Shown one piece after another: positions 39,090-46,927 of a stretch of DNA of 64,000 nt. The notes beneath the pieces were generated by a model. The model was not told the DNA's origin. It did not search any database and was given only the letters and a program-made list of their open reading frames with translations. This DNA is from Streptomyces tendae (GTDB taxonomy: Bacteria > Actinomycetota > Actinomycetes > Streptomycetales > Streptomycetaceae): positions 3,410,001 to 3,474,000 of the forward strand of contig NZ_CP043959.1 of assembly GCF_008632955.1 (NCBI RefSeq), written 5' to 3'. The translations under genes were made by a program, and so were the position numbers. Position 1 is the first letter of the stretch. Each line of letters begins with the position of its first letter.

Positions 39090-39611
39090 ATGCTGATCAG
39101 GGAAGCGAGCCCCGACGACTGGCCGCGCATTTGGCCGTTCTGGCACCGCATCGTCGCCGCGGGCGAGACCTACACCTGGGACCCGGGCACCTCCGAGGAG
39201 GCCGCCCGGGCCCTGTGGATGAGCCCCGCGAAGCAGGTGTACGTCGTCGAGGACGACGCCCAGGCCGTCGTCGCCTCCGCCTACCTCACCCCCAACTACG
39301 GCGGCCCCGCCCGGGACGTCGCCAACGCCGGCTTCATGGTCGACCCCGACCACGCCGGCCGGGGCGTCGGACGTCTCCTCGCCGAGCACGTGCTGGCCGC
39401 GGCGCGCGACGCCGGCTACCGGGGCATGGTGTTCAACGCCGTCGTCGAGACCAACCCCGCCGTGACACTGTGGACCTCGCTCGGGTTCACGGTCCTCGGC
39501 ACGGTCCCCGAGGCGTTCGACCACCCCCGGCACGGCCGCGTGGGGCTGCACGTCATGTACCGCCCGCTCCGACCGGACCCCGTCAGGGACGGACGTACGG
39601 CCGGGTCATGA
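39090..39611 (+). CDS. GNAT-family N-acetyltransferase
   Basis: A 173-residue acetyltransferase: MLIREASPDDWPRIWPFWHRIV at the start, the acetyl-CoA loop VDPDHAGRGVGRLLAEHVL near residue 90, and NPAVTLWTSLGFTVLGTVPEAF near 125. The latter is typical of the phosphinothricin-acetyltransferase-like branch of unknown substrates. No ribosome binding site is evident before ATG 39090, so a leaderless or weakly initiated message is possible. It converges on and overlaps the VOC gene by 29 bp. Confidence 0.87.
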   Translation: MLIREASPDDWPRIWPFWHRIVAAGETYTWDPGTSEEAARALWMSPAKQVYVVEDDAQAVVASAYLTPNYGGPARDVANAGFMVDPDHAGRGVGRLLAEHVLAAARDAGYRGMVFNAVVETNPAVTLWTSLGFTVLGTVPEAFDHPRHGRVGLHVMYRPLRPDPVRDGRTAGS

Positions 39612-39978
39612 TCTCCATGTTGTGGCCGTCCGGGTCGTCGAAGTAGGCGCCCCGGCCGCCGAAGAGCGTGTTCACCCGGCCCGGTTCGGTGTGCGGCGGG
39701 TCGGCGTAGTACGTCACCCCGGCCGCCTCCAGGCGCGCGATCATCGCGTCGAACCGCTCCTCGGGCACCAGGAACGCGTAGTGCTGGGACTGCACGGGCT
39801 CGTCCCGCTTCTCGTAGTAGTCGAGGGTCACGCCGTTGCCCAGGTCGACCGGGAGGAACGGGCCGAACGGCGCCCCCACCTCCAGCCCCAGGACCCCCGC
39901 GAGGAACTCGGCGGAGCGCCTGCGGTCACGGGCGTAGACGGCGGTGTGGTTCAACTGGACGTGCGGTGCTGCGGACAT
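39583..39978 (-). CDS. VOC-family (glyoxalase/bleomycin-resistance fold) protein
   Basis: A 131-residue vicinal-oxygen-chelate protein made of two beta-alpha-beta-beta-beta units. HVQLNHTAVYARDRRRSAEFLAGVLGLEVG gives the first metal-ligand His, and YFDDPDGHNMEIMTRPY near the end gives the second His and the Glu. The SAEF/YYEKRDEPVQSQHYAFLVP middle is common in uncharacterised actinomycete members. ATG 39978 has GGAGA upstream; a longer frame to 40086 is not supported. Reaction unknown. Confidence 0.86.
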   Translation of the reverse strand: MSAAPHVQLNHTAVYARDRRRSAEFLAGVLGLEVGAPFGPFLPVDLGNGVTLDYYEKRDEPVQSQHYAFLVPEERFDAMIARLEAAGVTYYADPPHTEPGRVNTLFGGRGAYFDDPDGHNMEIMTRPYVRP

Positions 39979-40431
39979 GGCTGTCTCTCGTCTCCGGGGT
40001 CGGTTCGTCGATCCCCGCCGGCGTGGAGCGCGGCGGGCGGAAGGAACGACCGACGGCGGAGGCGCACGCGCCCGCCCCGGACTCACTCCGGAGCCGGGAG
40101 CACCGTTCTCGTAAGGCCTGAGGCCGACCCGGCAGTCACGGGGCCGACCCTAGTTCCGAGGTGCCGGTGCCGGCAACGCGTTTCGGGGGAGGCGCGCTGA
40201 CGTGTCAGGGGGTGTCAGGACGCGGGCCAGGGTGTGATCCGGTTCGTTACGGTGCGAGCGCGGGCCTGGCCGGCGTGCGCGGGAACCGTTCGCCGAGGAC
40301 GTGACGTGCGGGAGTGGCTCATGGATGAGGGGCCGGCGAACCGGCGGACGACTCCGGAGGTGCCTCGCGCGTGCCGGCCGGCCCGTGCCCACGGACGCGA
40401 GGAACCGGTCGTCATGCCGAAAGGGAACACC

Positions 40432-41271
40432 ATGGGTACTGTCCCCACCGCCCCGCCCACCGCACTGGTCACCGGTGCCTCCTCCGGTCTGGGAAGGGAG
40501 TTCGCCGCCCGGCTCGCCGCCCGGGGGCACGACCTCGTCCTGGTGGCACGCTCCCGCGACCGGCTGGAGGCCGTGGCCGAGGAGCTCACCAAGGCCCACG
40601 GGGTGACCGTCCACGTGCTGGTCCACGACCTCGCCCGGCCCGGCGCGGGACGCGCGGTGGCACGGGAACTCGCCGAGCGCTCGCTGACGGTCGGCCTGCT
40701 GGTCAACAACGCCGGCTTCGGCACCGCCGGGCGCTTCGAGGAGATCCCCGCCGAACGCGACCACGACCTGCTGATGGTGAACGTCGTCGCCCTGGTCGAC
40801 CTCACCCACGCGCTGCTGCCCGGCATGCTGGAACGCGGCTCCGGCGCCGTCCTCAACGTCGGCTCCACCGCGGGCTACCAGCCCAGTCCCTACCTCTCGG
40901 TGTACAGCGCCTCCAAGACGTTCGTCCTGAACTTCTCGCTCGCGCTGCGCCAGGAGTACCGCGGCCGTGGCATCCGCGTCACCGCGCTGTGCCCCGGTCC
41001 CGTCGAGACGCGCTTCTTCGAGGTGGTCGGCACCCGCAACGCCGCCGTCGCCGGGCGCTTCACCACCCCCGAACCGGTCGTCAGGGCCGGCCTGAAGGCC
41101 CTGGACCGCGACCGGGCCTACGTCACGCCCGGGCTGGGCAACGCGGTCATGGCCCACCTCAACGCCCGGCGTCCGCGCGCCCTGATCGCCTGGGTCGGCG
41201 AACGCGTCTGCCGCAAGGTGCTCAGGACCGAGGCCGCCCCGGGGGCCGCCGTGGAGAGCGGGGCCCGCTGA
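40432..41271 (+). CDS. SDR-family NAD(P)-dependent oxidoreductase
   Basis: A 279-residue classical-type SDR. The cofactor loop ALVTGASSGLGREFAARLAARGHDLVLVARS, NNAGFGTAG, the Ser strand VLNVGSTAGYQPSP, and the intact YSASK catalytic pair (LSVYSASKTFVLNFS) are all visible. The C-terminal part is longer than in FabG-like members and ends with basic residues, resembling DltE/YqjQ-type reductases acting on lipid-like ketones. AAGGGA 6 bases before ATG 40432 fixes the start; the open frame extending back to 40234 is not coding. Substrate unknown. Confidence 0.88.
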   Translation: MGTVPTAPPTALVTGASSGLGREFAARLAARGHDLVLVARSRDRLEAVAEELTKAHGVTVHVLVHDLARPGAGRAVARELAERSLTVGLLVNNAGFGTAGRFEEIPAERDHDLLMVNVVALVDLTHALLPGMLERGSGAVLNVGSTAGYQPSPYLSVYSASKTFVLNFSLALRQEYRGRGIRVTALCPGPVETRFFEVVGTRNAAVAGRFTTPEPVVRAGLKALDRDRAYVTPGLGNAVMAHLNARRPRALIAWVGERVCRKVLRTEAAPGAAVESGAR

Positions 41272-41327
41272 CGGCCACGCCGGCACCGGGCCCGGCGGCC
41301 CACGGGACCGGCGCCGAGGGCCGCCGG

Positions 41328-42471
41328 TCAGCGGAAGCGGTCGGGGGAGAGGAAGTCCAGGCCGGTGGCCGGGGTGTCGCCGCGCACCACATCGGCCAGC
41401 GCCTCCCCGACGGCCGGCGCGAGCGCGAAGCCGTAGCCGTTCTCGCCGCCCGCCACGACCAGACGCGCGTCCCCGCCCGGGCGGCCGAGCAGGAACCGCC
41501 CGTCCGGGGTGCGGGTCCGGGTGCTCAGCGCCACCCTGGTCGGCCGCGGCCGCAGCCCCGGCAGCCTGACGGGCAGGATCCTCGCCGGCTCCGACCAGTC
41601 CTCCGACGTCACGGAACGGTCGGTGTCCTCCGGGTCGACCGGTTTCGCCGCCACCCCGGCGTCGTCCAGGCCGAGTTCGACGCCGTCCCCGCCCTCCGCG
41701 CCGTTGCCCCACAGCACACGGCCGTCCTCGAGCTCGCGTGCGAAGGCGGGGAACTCCTCCGGCCCGAATCCACTGTCCGGCTCGTAGGGGCGGAACCAGG
41801 CCAACGGCCTGCGGACGGTCTCCAGAGGCAGCTCCGGCAGGAACCCGGTCAGCCAGGCGCCCGCCGTCAGCACCACCTGGCGCACCCGCACCGACCGTTG
41901 CGCGGTGTGCAGCCGCACGCCGCCCGGCACCGGCTCCACCCGGGTCACCCGGCAGTCCGCGAGGACCCGGGCGCCCGCCTCCTCGGCCAGGGCGACGGCC
42001 GTGCGCACCGCTCGCTCGGGCCGGATCAGCGCCGCCGACGGCTCGTACACACCGATGTGGCGGTCCGGTACACCGGTGTGGCGCGGGTACTGGAAGCGCA
42101 GCGCGCTCGCCGAGAACGTCCGCACCCGCACCCCGTGAGCGCGGGCGGCCCGCAGCGCGCCCCCGGCCAGCGGCCCGTTCTCCGTGCCGACGGTCAGTGC
42201 GCCGCACACCACCAGCAGGCGCTCCTGTCCGGTGTCCTCCATCTCGGACCACAGCTCCCGCGAGCGCCGCGCCAGCGGCACGAGCCCGGGGTGCTGCGGA
42301 CAGGCCAGCCGCAGCACCCGGGCGTGGCCGTGCGAGGAACCCGAGGGCGTGACCGGGCGCGAACCGCTCGAACCCGATGACGTCGACGTCCCGGGACGCC
42401 AGCCGCCAGAGCGCCGACGCCCCCCACGCCCCCAGTCCCACCACCGCGGTCTCGGCGTCCCAACGCGTCAT
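41328..42471 (-). CDS. FAD-dependent amine oxidase (sarcosine / N-methyltryptophan oxidase type), apparent frameshift near 42338
   Basis: The N-terminus from ATG 42471 reads MTRWDAETAVVGLGAWGASALWRLASR, the FAD-binding GxGxxG, then FERFAPGHALG. Here one base too many (AA at 42338-42339 on the plus strand) breaks the frame; removing one gives the family motif GSSHGHARVLR and joins the remaining 329 residues (VVLTAGAWL, FLLGRPGGD, VAGGENGYGFALAPAVGEALADVV). The repaired protein is 380 residues, the usual size of monomeric sarcosine oxidase/MSOX relatives. AGGGAG precedes the start. It would oxidise a secondary amine or amino acid with oxygen. Either a real recent frameshift or a sequence error. 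Confidence 0.82.
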
Positions 42472-42539
42472 GTCACCACTCCCTGCCCTCCGGCTCCCGT
42501 ACCGCGCCCAGCGGACCACGGGCGGGCGCGCGCGGGCCT

Positions 42540-42652
42540 GAGTAACCGTTACTCACCTTGACGCCCCGGCCGGCCGCGACCGGCGTGGGCGACGCGCCGC
42601 CAGGGCGCCGATGTGACGCAGCGTCACCGCGTTTTGGAGTACCTGAGTACTC
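42540..42652. promoter_or_regulatory. Three palindromes in the divergent region before the SARP gene
   Basis: GAGTAACCGTTACTC (42540-42554) and GTGACGCAGCGTCAC (42613-42627) are each symmetric about one central base with 7-base arms. GAGTACTC (42645-42652) follows a direct copy of GAGTAC at 42637. They lie between the amine oxidase start (42471) and the SARP start (42730) and are likely regulator sites. Confidence 0.55.
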
Positions 42653-42729
42653 ATGTGTCCGGGCCCGCCCGCGTGATCACCTGCTGGAGCGCGGAGCGGA
42701 ACGGGCCGCGAAGACCGGTGGAGGTGGCG

Positions 42730-43695
42730 ATGCAGTTCCGGGTGCTGGGGTCTCCTGGGATCCACGACGACGTCAGGGGGCGGAGCGTACGGCTGACCAG
42801 TCCCAAGCAGCGGGTGCTGCTCGGGGCGTTGACGGTGCGCCTGGGAACGCCGGTGCCGACCGAGGAGCTGATCCGGGAGCTGTGGGGGGACGACGCGCCG
42901 GACAAGGCAGGCAACGCCCTCCAGGCGCACGTCTCCCGGCTGCGTCAGCAGCTCGTCGAGGCGGAGCCCTCGCGGGTGAACACCCCGCGCCTGGTGGTCC
43001 GCGGGCCCGGCTATGTGCTGCAGGCCCGTCCCGAGGAGCTGGACAGCGTGCAGTTCCGGTTGCAGGTGACCCGGGCCAGGCGGCTGCTGGACGCCGACCC
43101 GCACACGGCGGCCCTGCTGCTGCGCAAGGCCCTCGGTCTGTGGCGCGGCCCGGCCCTGGACGGCGCCGGCGGACCGCTGTGCGCCGCCGCCGCGGCCCGG
43201 CTCGAGGACGAACGGCTGCTGGCCCTCGAGGACCTGTGCGAGGCGTCGCTGCGGCTCGGCCGGCACCACGAGGTGGTGCGCCGGCTGGAGGAACTGGTCG
43301 CCGCACATCCCTCGCGTCCCCGCTTCCGGGAACAGCTCACCCTCGCGCTGCGGCGCTGCGGCAGACACAGCGAGGCGCGCGCGGTGGACGAGGCACCCCG
43401 TGACCCGCTCCCCGCTGAGCCCGTGGCACCGGCGCACACCGGCAACGTCCGGGTTCTCCGCGACGCCGCCGGCGTCCGCCCGGGCGTCCCCGAACCGGCG
43501 CCGGGGGAGCGGCCGGCCGACCGGACCGGCACCACGGAGTCCCCGGACCGCCCCGGCACCCGTCTCGAACTCGTGCGGCTGCGCGGACGGCTCGAGGAGC
43601 TGACCCTGCAACAGCACGCCCTGCGCGCGGAGATGGAGCGCCTGATGGCGCTGATGGAGGAGTCCACCGCCCTCCCGCGCCGGGACTCCGCGTGA
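42730..43695 (+). CDS. SARP-family pathway-specific activator
   Basis: A 321-residue Streptomyces antibiotic regulatory protein. The winged-helix OmpR-type DNA-binding domain covers about 1-95 (MQFRVLGSPGIHD, SPKQRVLLGALTV, VPTEELIRELWGDDAP, LQAHVSRLRQQL, GPGYVLQ). The bacterial transcriptional activation domain covers about 96-230 (VQFRLQVTRARRLL, AALLLRKALGLWRGPAL, LEDLCEASLRLGRHHEVVRRL). A Pro-rich linker and a short C-terminal coiled coil (LVRLRGRLEELTLQQHALRAEMERLMALM) follow. ATG 42730 with GGAGGTG upstream is the start, not the earlier frame. It leads the plus-strand biosynthetic genes and probably activates the cluster. Confidence 0.92.
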   Translation: MQFRVLGSPGIHDDVRGRSVRLTSPKQRVLLGALTVRLGTPVPTEELIRELWGDDAPDKAGNALQAHVSRLRQQLVEAEPSRVNTPRLVVRGPGYVLQARPEELDSVQFRLQVTRARRLLDADPHTAALLLRKALGLWRGPALDGAGGPLCAAAAARLEDERLLALEDLCEASLRLGRHHEVVRRLEELVAAHPSRPRFREQLTLALRRCGRHSEARAVDEAPRDPLPAEPVAPAHTGNVRVLRDAAGVRPGVPEPAPGERPADRTGTTESPDRPGTRLELVRLRGRLEELTLQQHALRAEMERLMALMEESTALPRRDSA

Positions 43696-43758
43696 GCGCA
43701 CGCACCGCCGGCCGGCTCGGCGGACCCCGCACCACCCGCACCGCGAAAGGACACGTAC

Positions 43759-44178
43759 ATGGCCGTCATGCATCGGACCCTCACCGGTTCCGCCACCCCC
43801 GACCAGGTGTGGAAGGCGCTGCTGGACGTCGAGGCGTTCCCCGACTACATGGAAGGCGTCAGCGAGGTGACCGTCACCGGCGGGGACGGTGACCGGCGGG
43901 AGAGCAGCTGGATCGTCGAGCTCAAGGGCTCGGAGATGGAGTGGGAGCAGGAGGACGTCCTCGACCACGTCGCACGCCGCTGGGAGTTCCGCCAGACCGA
44001 CGGCGACCTCGCCGAGTACCGGGGCCACTGGCAGGTCGGCGAGGACCCGTCGGGCGTCTCCCTCGAACTGAAGGTGGAGTTCGACATCGGACTGCCGATG
44101 GTCGCCGACATGATCCACCCCGCCGTCGTCCGCGCCCTCGAGGGGTATCAGCGGGGCGTGCTGGACCGGAGTGCGTGA
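43759..44178 (+). CDS. SRPBCC / polyketide cyclase-like protein
   Basis: A 139-residue START-like (Bet v1 fold) protein: MHRTLTGSATPDQVWKALLDVEAFPDYMEGVSEVTV at the N-terminus, central strands SSWIVELKGSEMEWEQED, and a C-terminal helix HPAVVRALEGYQRGVL. This is the coenzyme Q-binding/cyclase-dehydrase subfamily. In biosynthetic clusters such proteins bind a hydrophobic intermediate and sometimes catalyse cyclisation. It follows the SARP gene by 63 bp. The binding role is reasonable; a cyclase role is a guess. Confidence 0.85.
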   Translation: MAVMHRTLTGSATPDQVWKALLDVEAFPDYMEGVSEVTVTGGDGDRRESSWIVELKGSEMEWEQEDVLDHVARRWEFRQTDGDLAEYRGHWQVGEDPSGVSLELKVEFDIGLPMVADMIHPAVVRALEGYQRGVLDRSA

Positions 44179-44191
44179 GGGGACCGTGACG

Positions 44192-45460
44192 ATGACAGAG
44201 CCGACCGGCACTTCCCCGCGCACACCCGTCGTCGACGCGAAGGAGACCTTCCGCAGGGTCAAGCGTCACTTCTCCCCGGCGCTCGCCGTCGCGGGCAGGT
44301 TCACCGGCCAGGGGGCGGTGGAGTCCGCCGCCGAGGGCAGCCGGGTCACCCTCTCCGACGGACGCGAGGTGCTGGACTTCGGCTCCTACGCCGTCGCCCT
44401 GCTCGGACACCGCAACCCGGCGATCGTCGAGGCGGTACGCGCCCAGCTGGACGTGATGCCCACCTCGACCCGCTCGGTGCAGAGCCCGGTCGCCCCGCTG
44501 GCCGCAGAACGCCTCACCGCGTACCTCGGCGGCTCGCTCGGCCGGGTCTACTTCGGCTGCGGCGGCGCCGACGTGGTCGAGGCGTCCGTCAAGCTCGCCC
44601 GGACGGCCACCGGCCGCACCACGGTCGTCGCCGTCCGGGGCGCCTTCCACGGCAAGACACTCGGCGCCCTCGCGCTGACCGACAACCCGCGGTTCAAGGC
44701 GGGACTCGAACCGCTGCTCCAGGGCGTCGTGCACATCGACCCCGAGGACCCCGAGGCCGTCGCGAAGGTGGTGCGCGAGCACGACGTGGCCGCCCTCGTG
44801 TTCGAGCCGGTGCAGGCGGAGAACGGCGTGCGTCTGCTCGACCCGGCGGTCCTCGCACGGTGGTGCCGGGACGCCCATGGGCACGGCGCCCTCGTCGTCG
44901 CCGACGAGATCCAGGCCGGGCTGCGGCGCTGCGGTGCCCCGTCCCTGGCCCTGGAGTACGGGCTGGACGTGGACGGCGTCCTGCTCGGCAAGCCGCTCGG
45001 CGGCGGGGTCCTGCCGGTCTCCGCCGTGGTGGGCAACGACACGCTGTTCGCGCCGCTGCTGGCCGATCCGATGCTGCACACCGCCACGTTCAGCGGTCAC
45101 CCGCTGAGCACCGCGGTGATCCCCCGGGCCCTGGACCTCGTCGAGGAGTGGGCCGAGAACGGCGACATGCTCGCCCGTGCCATGGAACAGGGCCTGGCCG
45201 ACCTGCGCGAGGCCCACCCGGAGGCGGTGGCCGCCACCCGCGGACGAGGTCTGCTGTGGGGCGTCGACCTGCGCACACCCGAACTGGCCGGCGGCGTCCT
45301 GACCGGACTCGCTCAGCGCTCCGTCGTCGTCTCCCCGTGCCTGAGCCGGCCCGCCACCATCCGCCTGCTCCCGCCGATCGTCGCCACCGAGACCGAGGTC
45401 AAGGAGGCGATGGCCCTGCTCTCCGACGCGGTGGCCGAGGCGGCCCTCGCCGCGGCCTGA
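44192..45460 (+). CDS. Class III pyridoxal-phosphate aminotransferase
   Basis: A 422-residue fold-type I enzyme of class III (omega-aminotransferase, acetylornithine type). GCGGADVVEASVKLARTATGRTTVVAVRGAFHGKTLGAL is the PLP-phosphate region, VVADEIQAGLRRCG carries the Asp, and LLGKPLGGGVLPVSAVVG holds the Schiff-base Lys. LATFSGHPLST-like HTATFSGHPLST follows. ATG 44192 has GAGGGG upstream; a GTG 21 bases earlier would overlap the SRPBCC stop. Next to a thioester-reductase-like gene it would convert a chain-end aldehyde to a primary amine, a known pairing in polyketide alkaloid pathways. The specific donor and acceptor are not known. Confidence 0.88.
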   Translation: MTEPTGTSPRTPVVDAKETFRRVKRHFSPALAVAGRFTGQGAVESAAEGSRVTLSDGREVLDFGSYAVALLGHRNPAIVEAVRAQLDVMPTSTRSVQSPVAPLAAERLTAYLGGSLGRVYFGCGGADVVEASVKLARTATGRTTVVAVRGAFHGKTLGALALTDNPRFKAGLEPLLQGVVHIDPEDPEAVAKVVREHDVAALVFEPVQAENGVRLLDPAVLARWCRDAHGHGALVVADEIQAGLRRCGAPSLALEYGLDVDGVLLGKPLGGGVLPVSAVVGNDTLFAPLLADPMLHTATFSGHPLSTAVIPRALDLVEEWAENGDMLARAMEQGLADLREAHPEAVAATRGRGLLWGVDLRTPELAGGVLTGLAQRSVVVSPCLSRPATIRLLPPIVATETEVKEAMALLSDAVAEAALAAA

Positions 45461-45509
45461 CGCACACCCCGCGCCCCGCGCACGTCCCCGGAAGGACCGT
45501 AGACAACAG

Positions 45510-46685
45510 ATGACTTCGACGATGACCACGGAAGGCGCCGAGGAGTTCGCCGGCGACGTCGTCCTGGCGGACGACATCGCCGGGTTCCCGGCACCGGACC
45601 CGCAGACGGTGTCGGAGGTGTTCCTCACCGGCGCGACCGGGTTCCTCGGGGCCTTCCTCCTCCGTGACCTGCTGCGTCAGGGCCTGGTCGTGCACTGCCT
45701 CGTGCGGGGCGCGGACACCGCGGCCGCCCGGGACCGGCTGACCGCCAACCTGCGCGCCCTCGAACTGCTCGACGACGTCGACCTCGACCGGGTGCGGGTG
45801 TACACCGGCGACGTGACCAAGCCGCGGCTCGGGCTGGCCGAGGACACGTACGCAGGCCTCGCCCGCCGGGTCGGCGCGGTCTACCACTCCGCGGCCAAGG
45901 TCAACTTCCTCACCCTCTACAAGTGGCTGCGCAAGTCCACCGTGGAGGCCACGCACGGCATCCTGCGCTTCGCGTGCGCGGCCCGGGCCACGCTGCACCA
46001 CGTGTCCACCACCGGTGTGTTCGAGCCCGGGGCGGACCGTCCGCCCCGGGCCGAGCTCGATCCCACCGGGCCGCCGGAGGCGCTGTCGCTGGGCTACACC
46101 AAGAGCAAGTGGGTCGCCGAGCAGCTGGTGCTGGAGGCGTCCCGCCGCGGGGTGCCGGTGACGATCCACCGGCCCGGCCAGGTGTGGGGCGACTCGGTCA
46201 CCGGTGCCTGTCAGCCCAACGACTTCGTGTGGCGCTTCATCAAGGGCGCCGTACAGGTGGGCCTCTACCCGCGCCGGTTCCGGCTGGAGATGAACATGGT
46301 GCCGGTGGACTACGTCAGCGCGGCGATCGTCGCCGCCTCCCGGCTTCCGGAGGGGACCGGCGGGATCTACCACCAGGTGAGTCCGCGCACCCTGACGTCG
46401 GACGAGATCCTCAGGCTGCTGCGCGGCGTCGGCTACGAGCTGCCGGAGGTCTCCATCCTGAGGTGGATGAAGGCCGTCGCGGCCGACCTCACCAACTCCA
46501 TGGCACCGCTGCTGAGCATCCTTGTGGAGTCGGAGAAGGTCGAGGTCGCGCGGTTCGCCGACGAGGCCACTCGCGACCTGCTCGACGGGACGGGCATCGT
46601 CTGCCCCGACATCGACGACAAGGTCTTCGGCACCTACGTGGCCTATTTCGTCCGGCAGGGTGTCCTGCCCGCTCCGGGCGCGTAA
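45510..46685 (+). CDS. Stand-alone thioester-reductase-like extended SDR
   Basis: A 391-residue extended SDR of the NAD_binding_4 (thioester reductase, carboxylic acid reductase R-domain) type. VFLTGATGFLGAFLLRDLLRQG binds NAD(P)H, VYHSAAKVNFL and LHHVSTTGVFEPG follow, and the catalytic pair is in LGYTKSKWVAEQL. HRPGQVWGDSVTGACQPNDFVWRFI is a family signature. R domains reduce a carrier-bound thioester to an aldehyde or alcohol and so release a chain. Here it is not fused to an NRPS or PKS and must act in trans. Directly after the aminotransferase gene (49-bp gap). Start ATG 45510 has a rather distant GGAAGGA. Confidence 0.87.
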   Translation: MTSTMTTEGAEEFAGDVVLADDIAGFPAPDPQTVSEVFLTGATGFLGAFLLRDLLRQGLVVHCLVRGADTAAARDRLTANLRALELLDDVDLDRVRVYTGDVTKPRLGLAEDTYAGLARRVGAVYHSAAKVNFLTLYKWLRKSTVEATHGILRFACAARATLHHVSTTGVFEPGADRPPRAELDPTGPPEALSLGYTKSKWVAEQLVLEASRRGVPVTIHRPGQVWGDSVTGACQPNDFVWRFIKGAVQVGLYPRRFRLEMNMVPVDYVSAAIVAASRLPEGTGGIYHQVSPRTLTSDEILRLLRGVGYELPEVSILRWMKAVAADLTNSMAPLLSILVESEKVEVARFADEATRDLLDGTGIVCPDIDDKVFGTYVAYFVRQGVLPAPGA

Positions 46686-46703
46686 CACCCGGCGTTCGCC
46701 CAC

Positions 46704-46741
46704 AGCGGTGTCCCGCGAGGAGTGCCTCGCGGGACACCGCT
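46704..46741. terminator. Terminator after the SARP-to-reductase operon
   Basis: A 17-bp perfect stem (46704-46720 with 46725-46741) with a 4-base loop lies 18 bases after the reductase stop. Confidence 0.85.
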
Positions 46742-46847
46742 TCGCTGTGCGCGCACGGCGGACGGCGGGCACCGGGCGGCGGGCGGCGGGCGGCCGGGGC
46801 ACCGGGCACCGGGAGGGGCCGGGGTCGCCGGGCCGCCGCGTGCGAAA

Positions 46848-46875
46848 GCCCCCCACGCCGTTCGGCGCGGGGGGC
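46848..46875 (-). terminator. Terminator of the LAL regulator gene
   Basis: GCCCCCC pairs with GGGGGGC around an inner CGCC-GGCG stem with one mismatch; on the minus strand it is followed by TTTC. It is 53 bases beyond the LAL stop. Confidence 0.7.
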
Positions 46876-46927
46876 CGTGGGTCCGGGCCGCCGCAGCCGG
46901 GGAGCGTGCGGGCCCGGGGGACGGACG

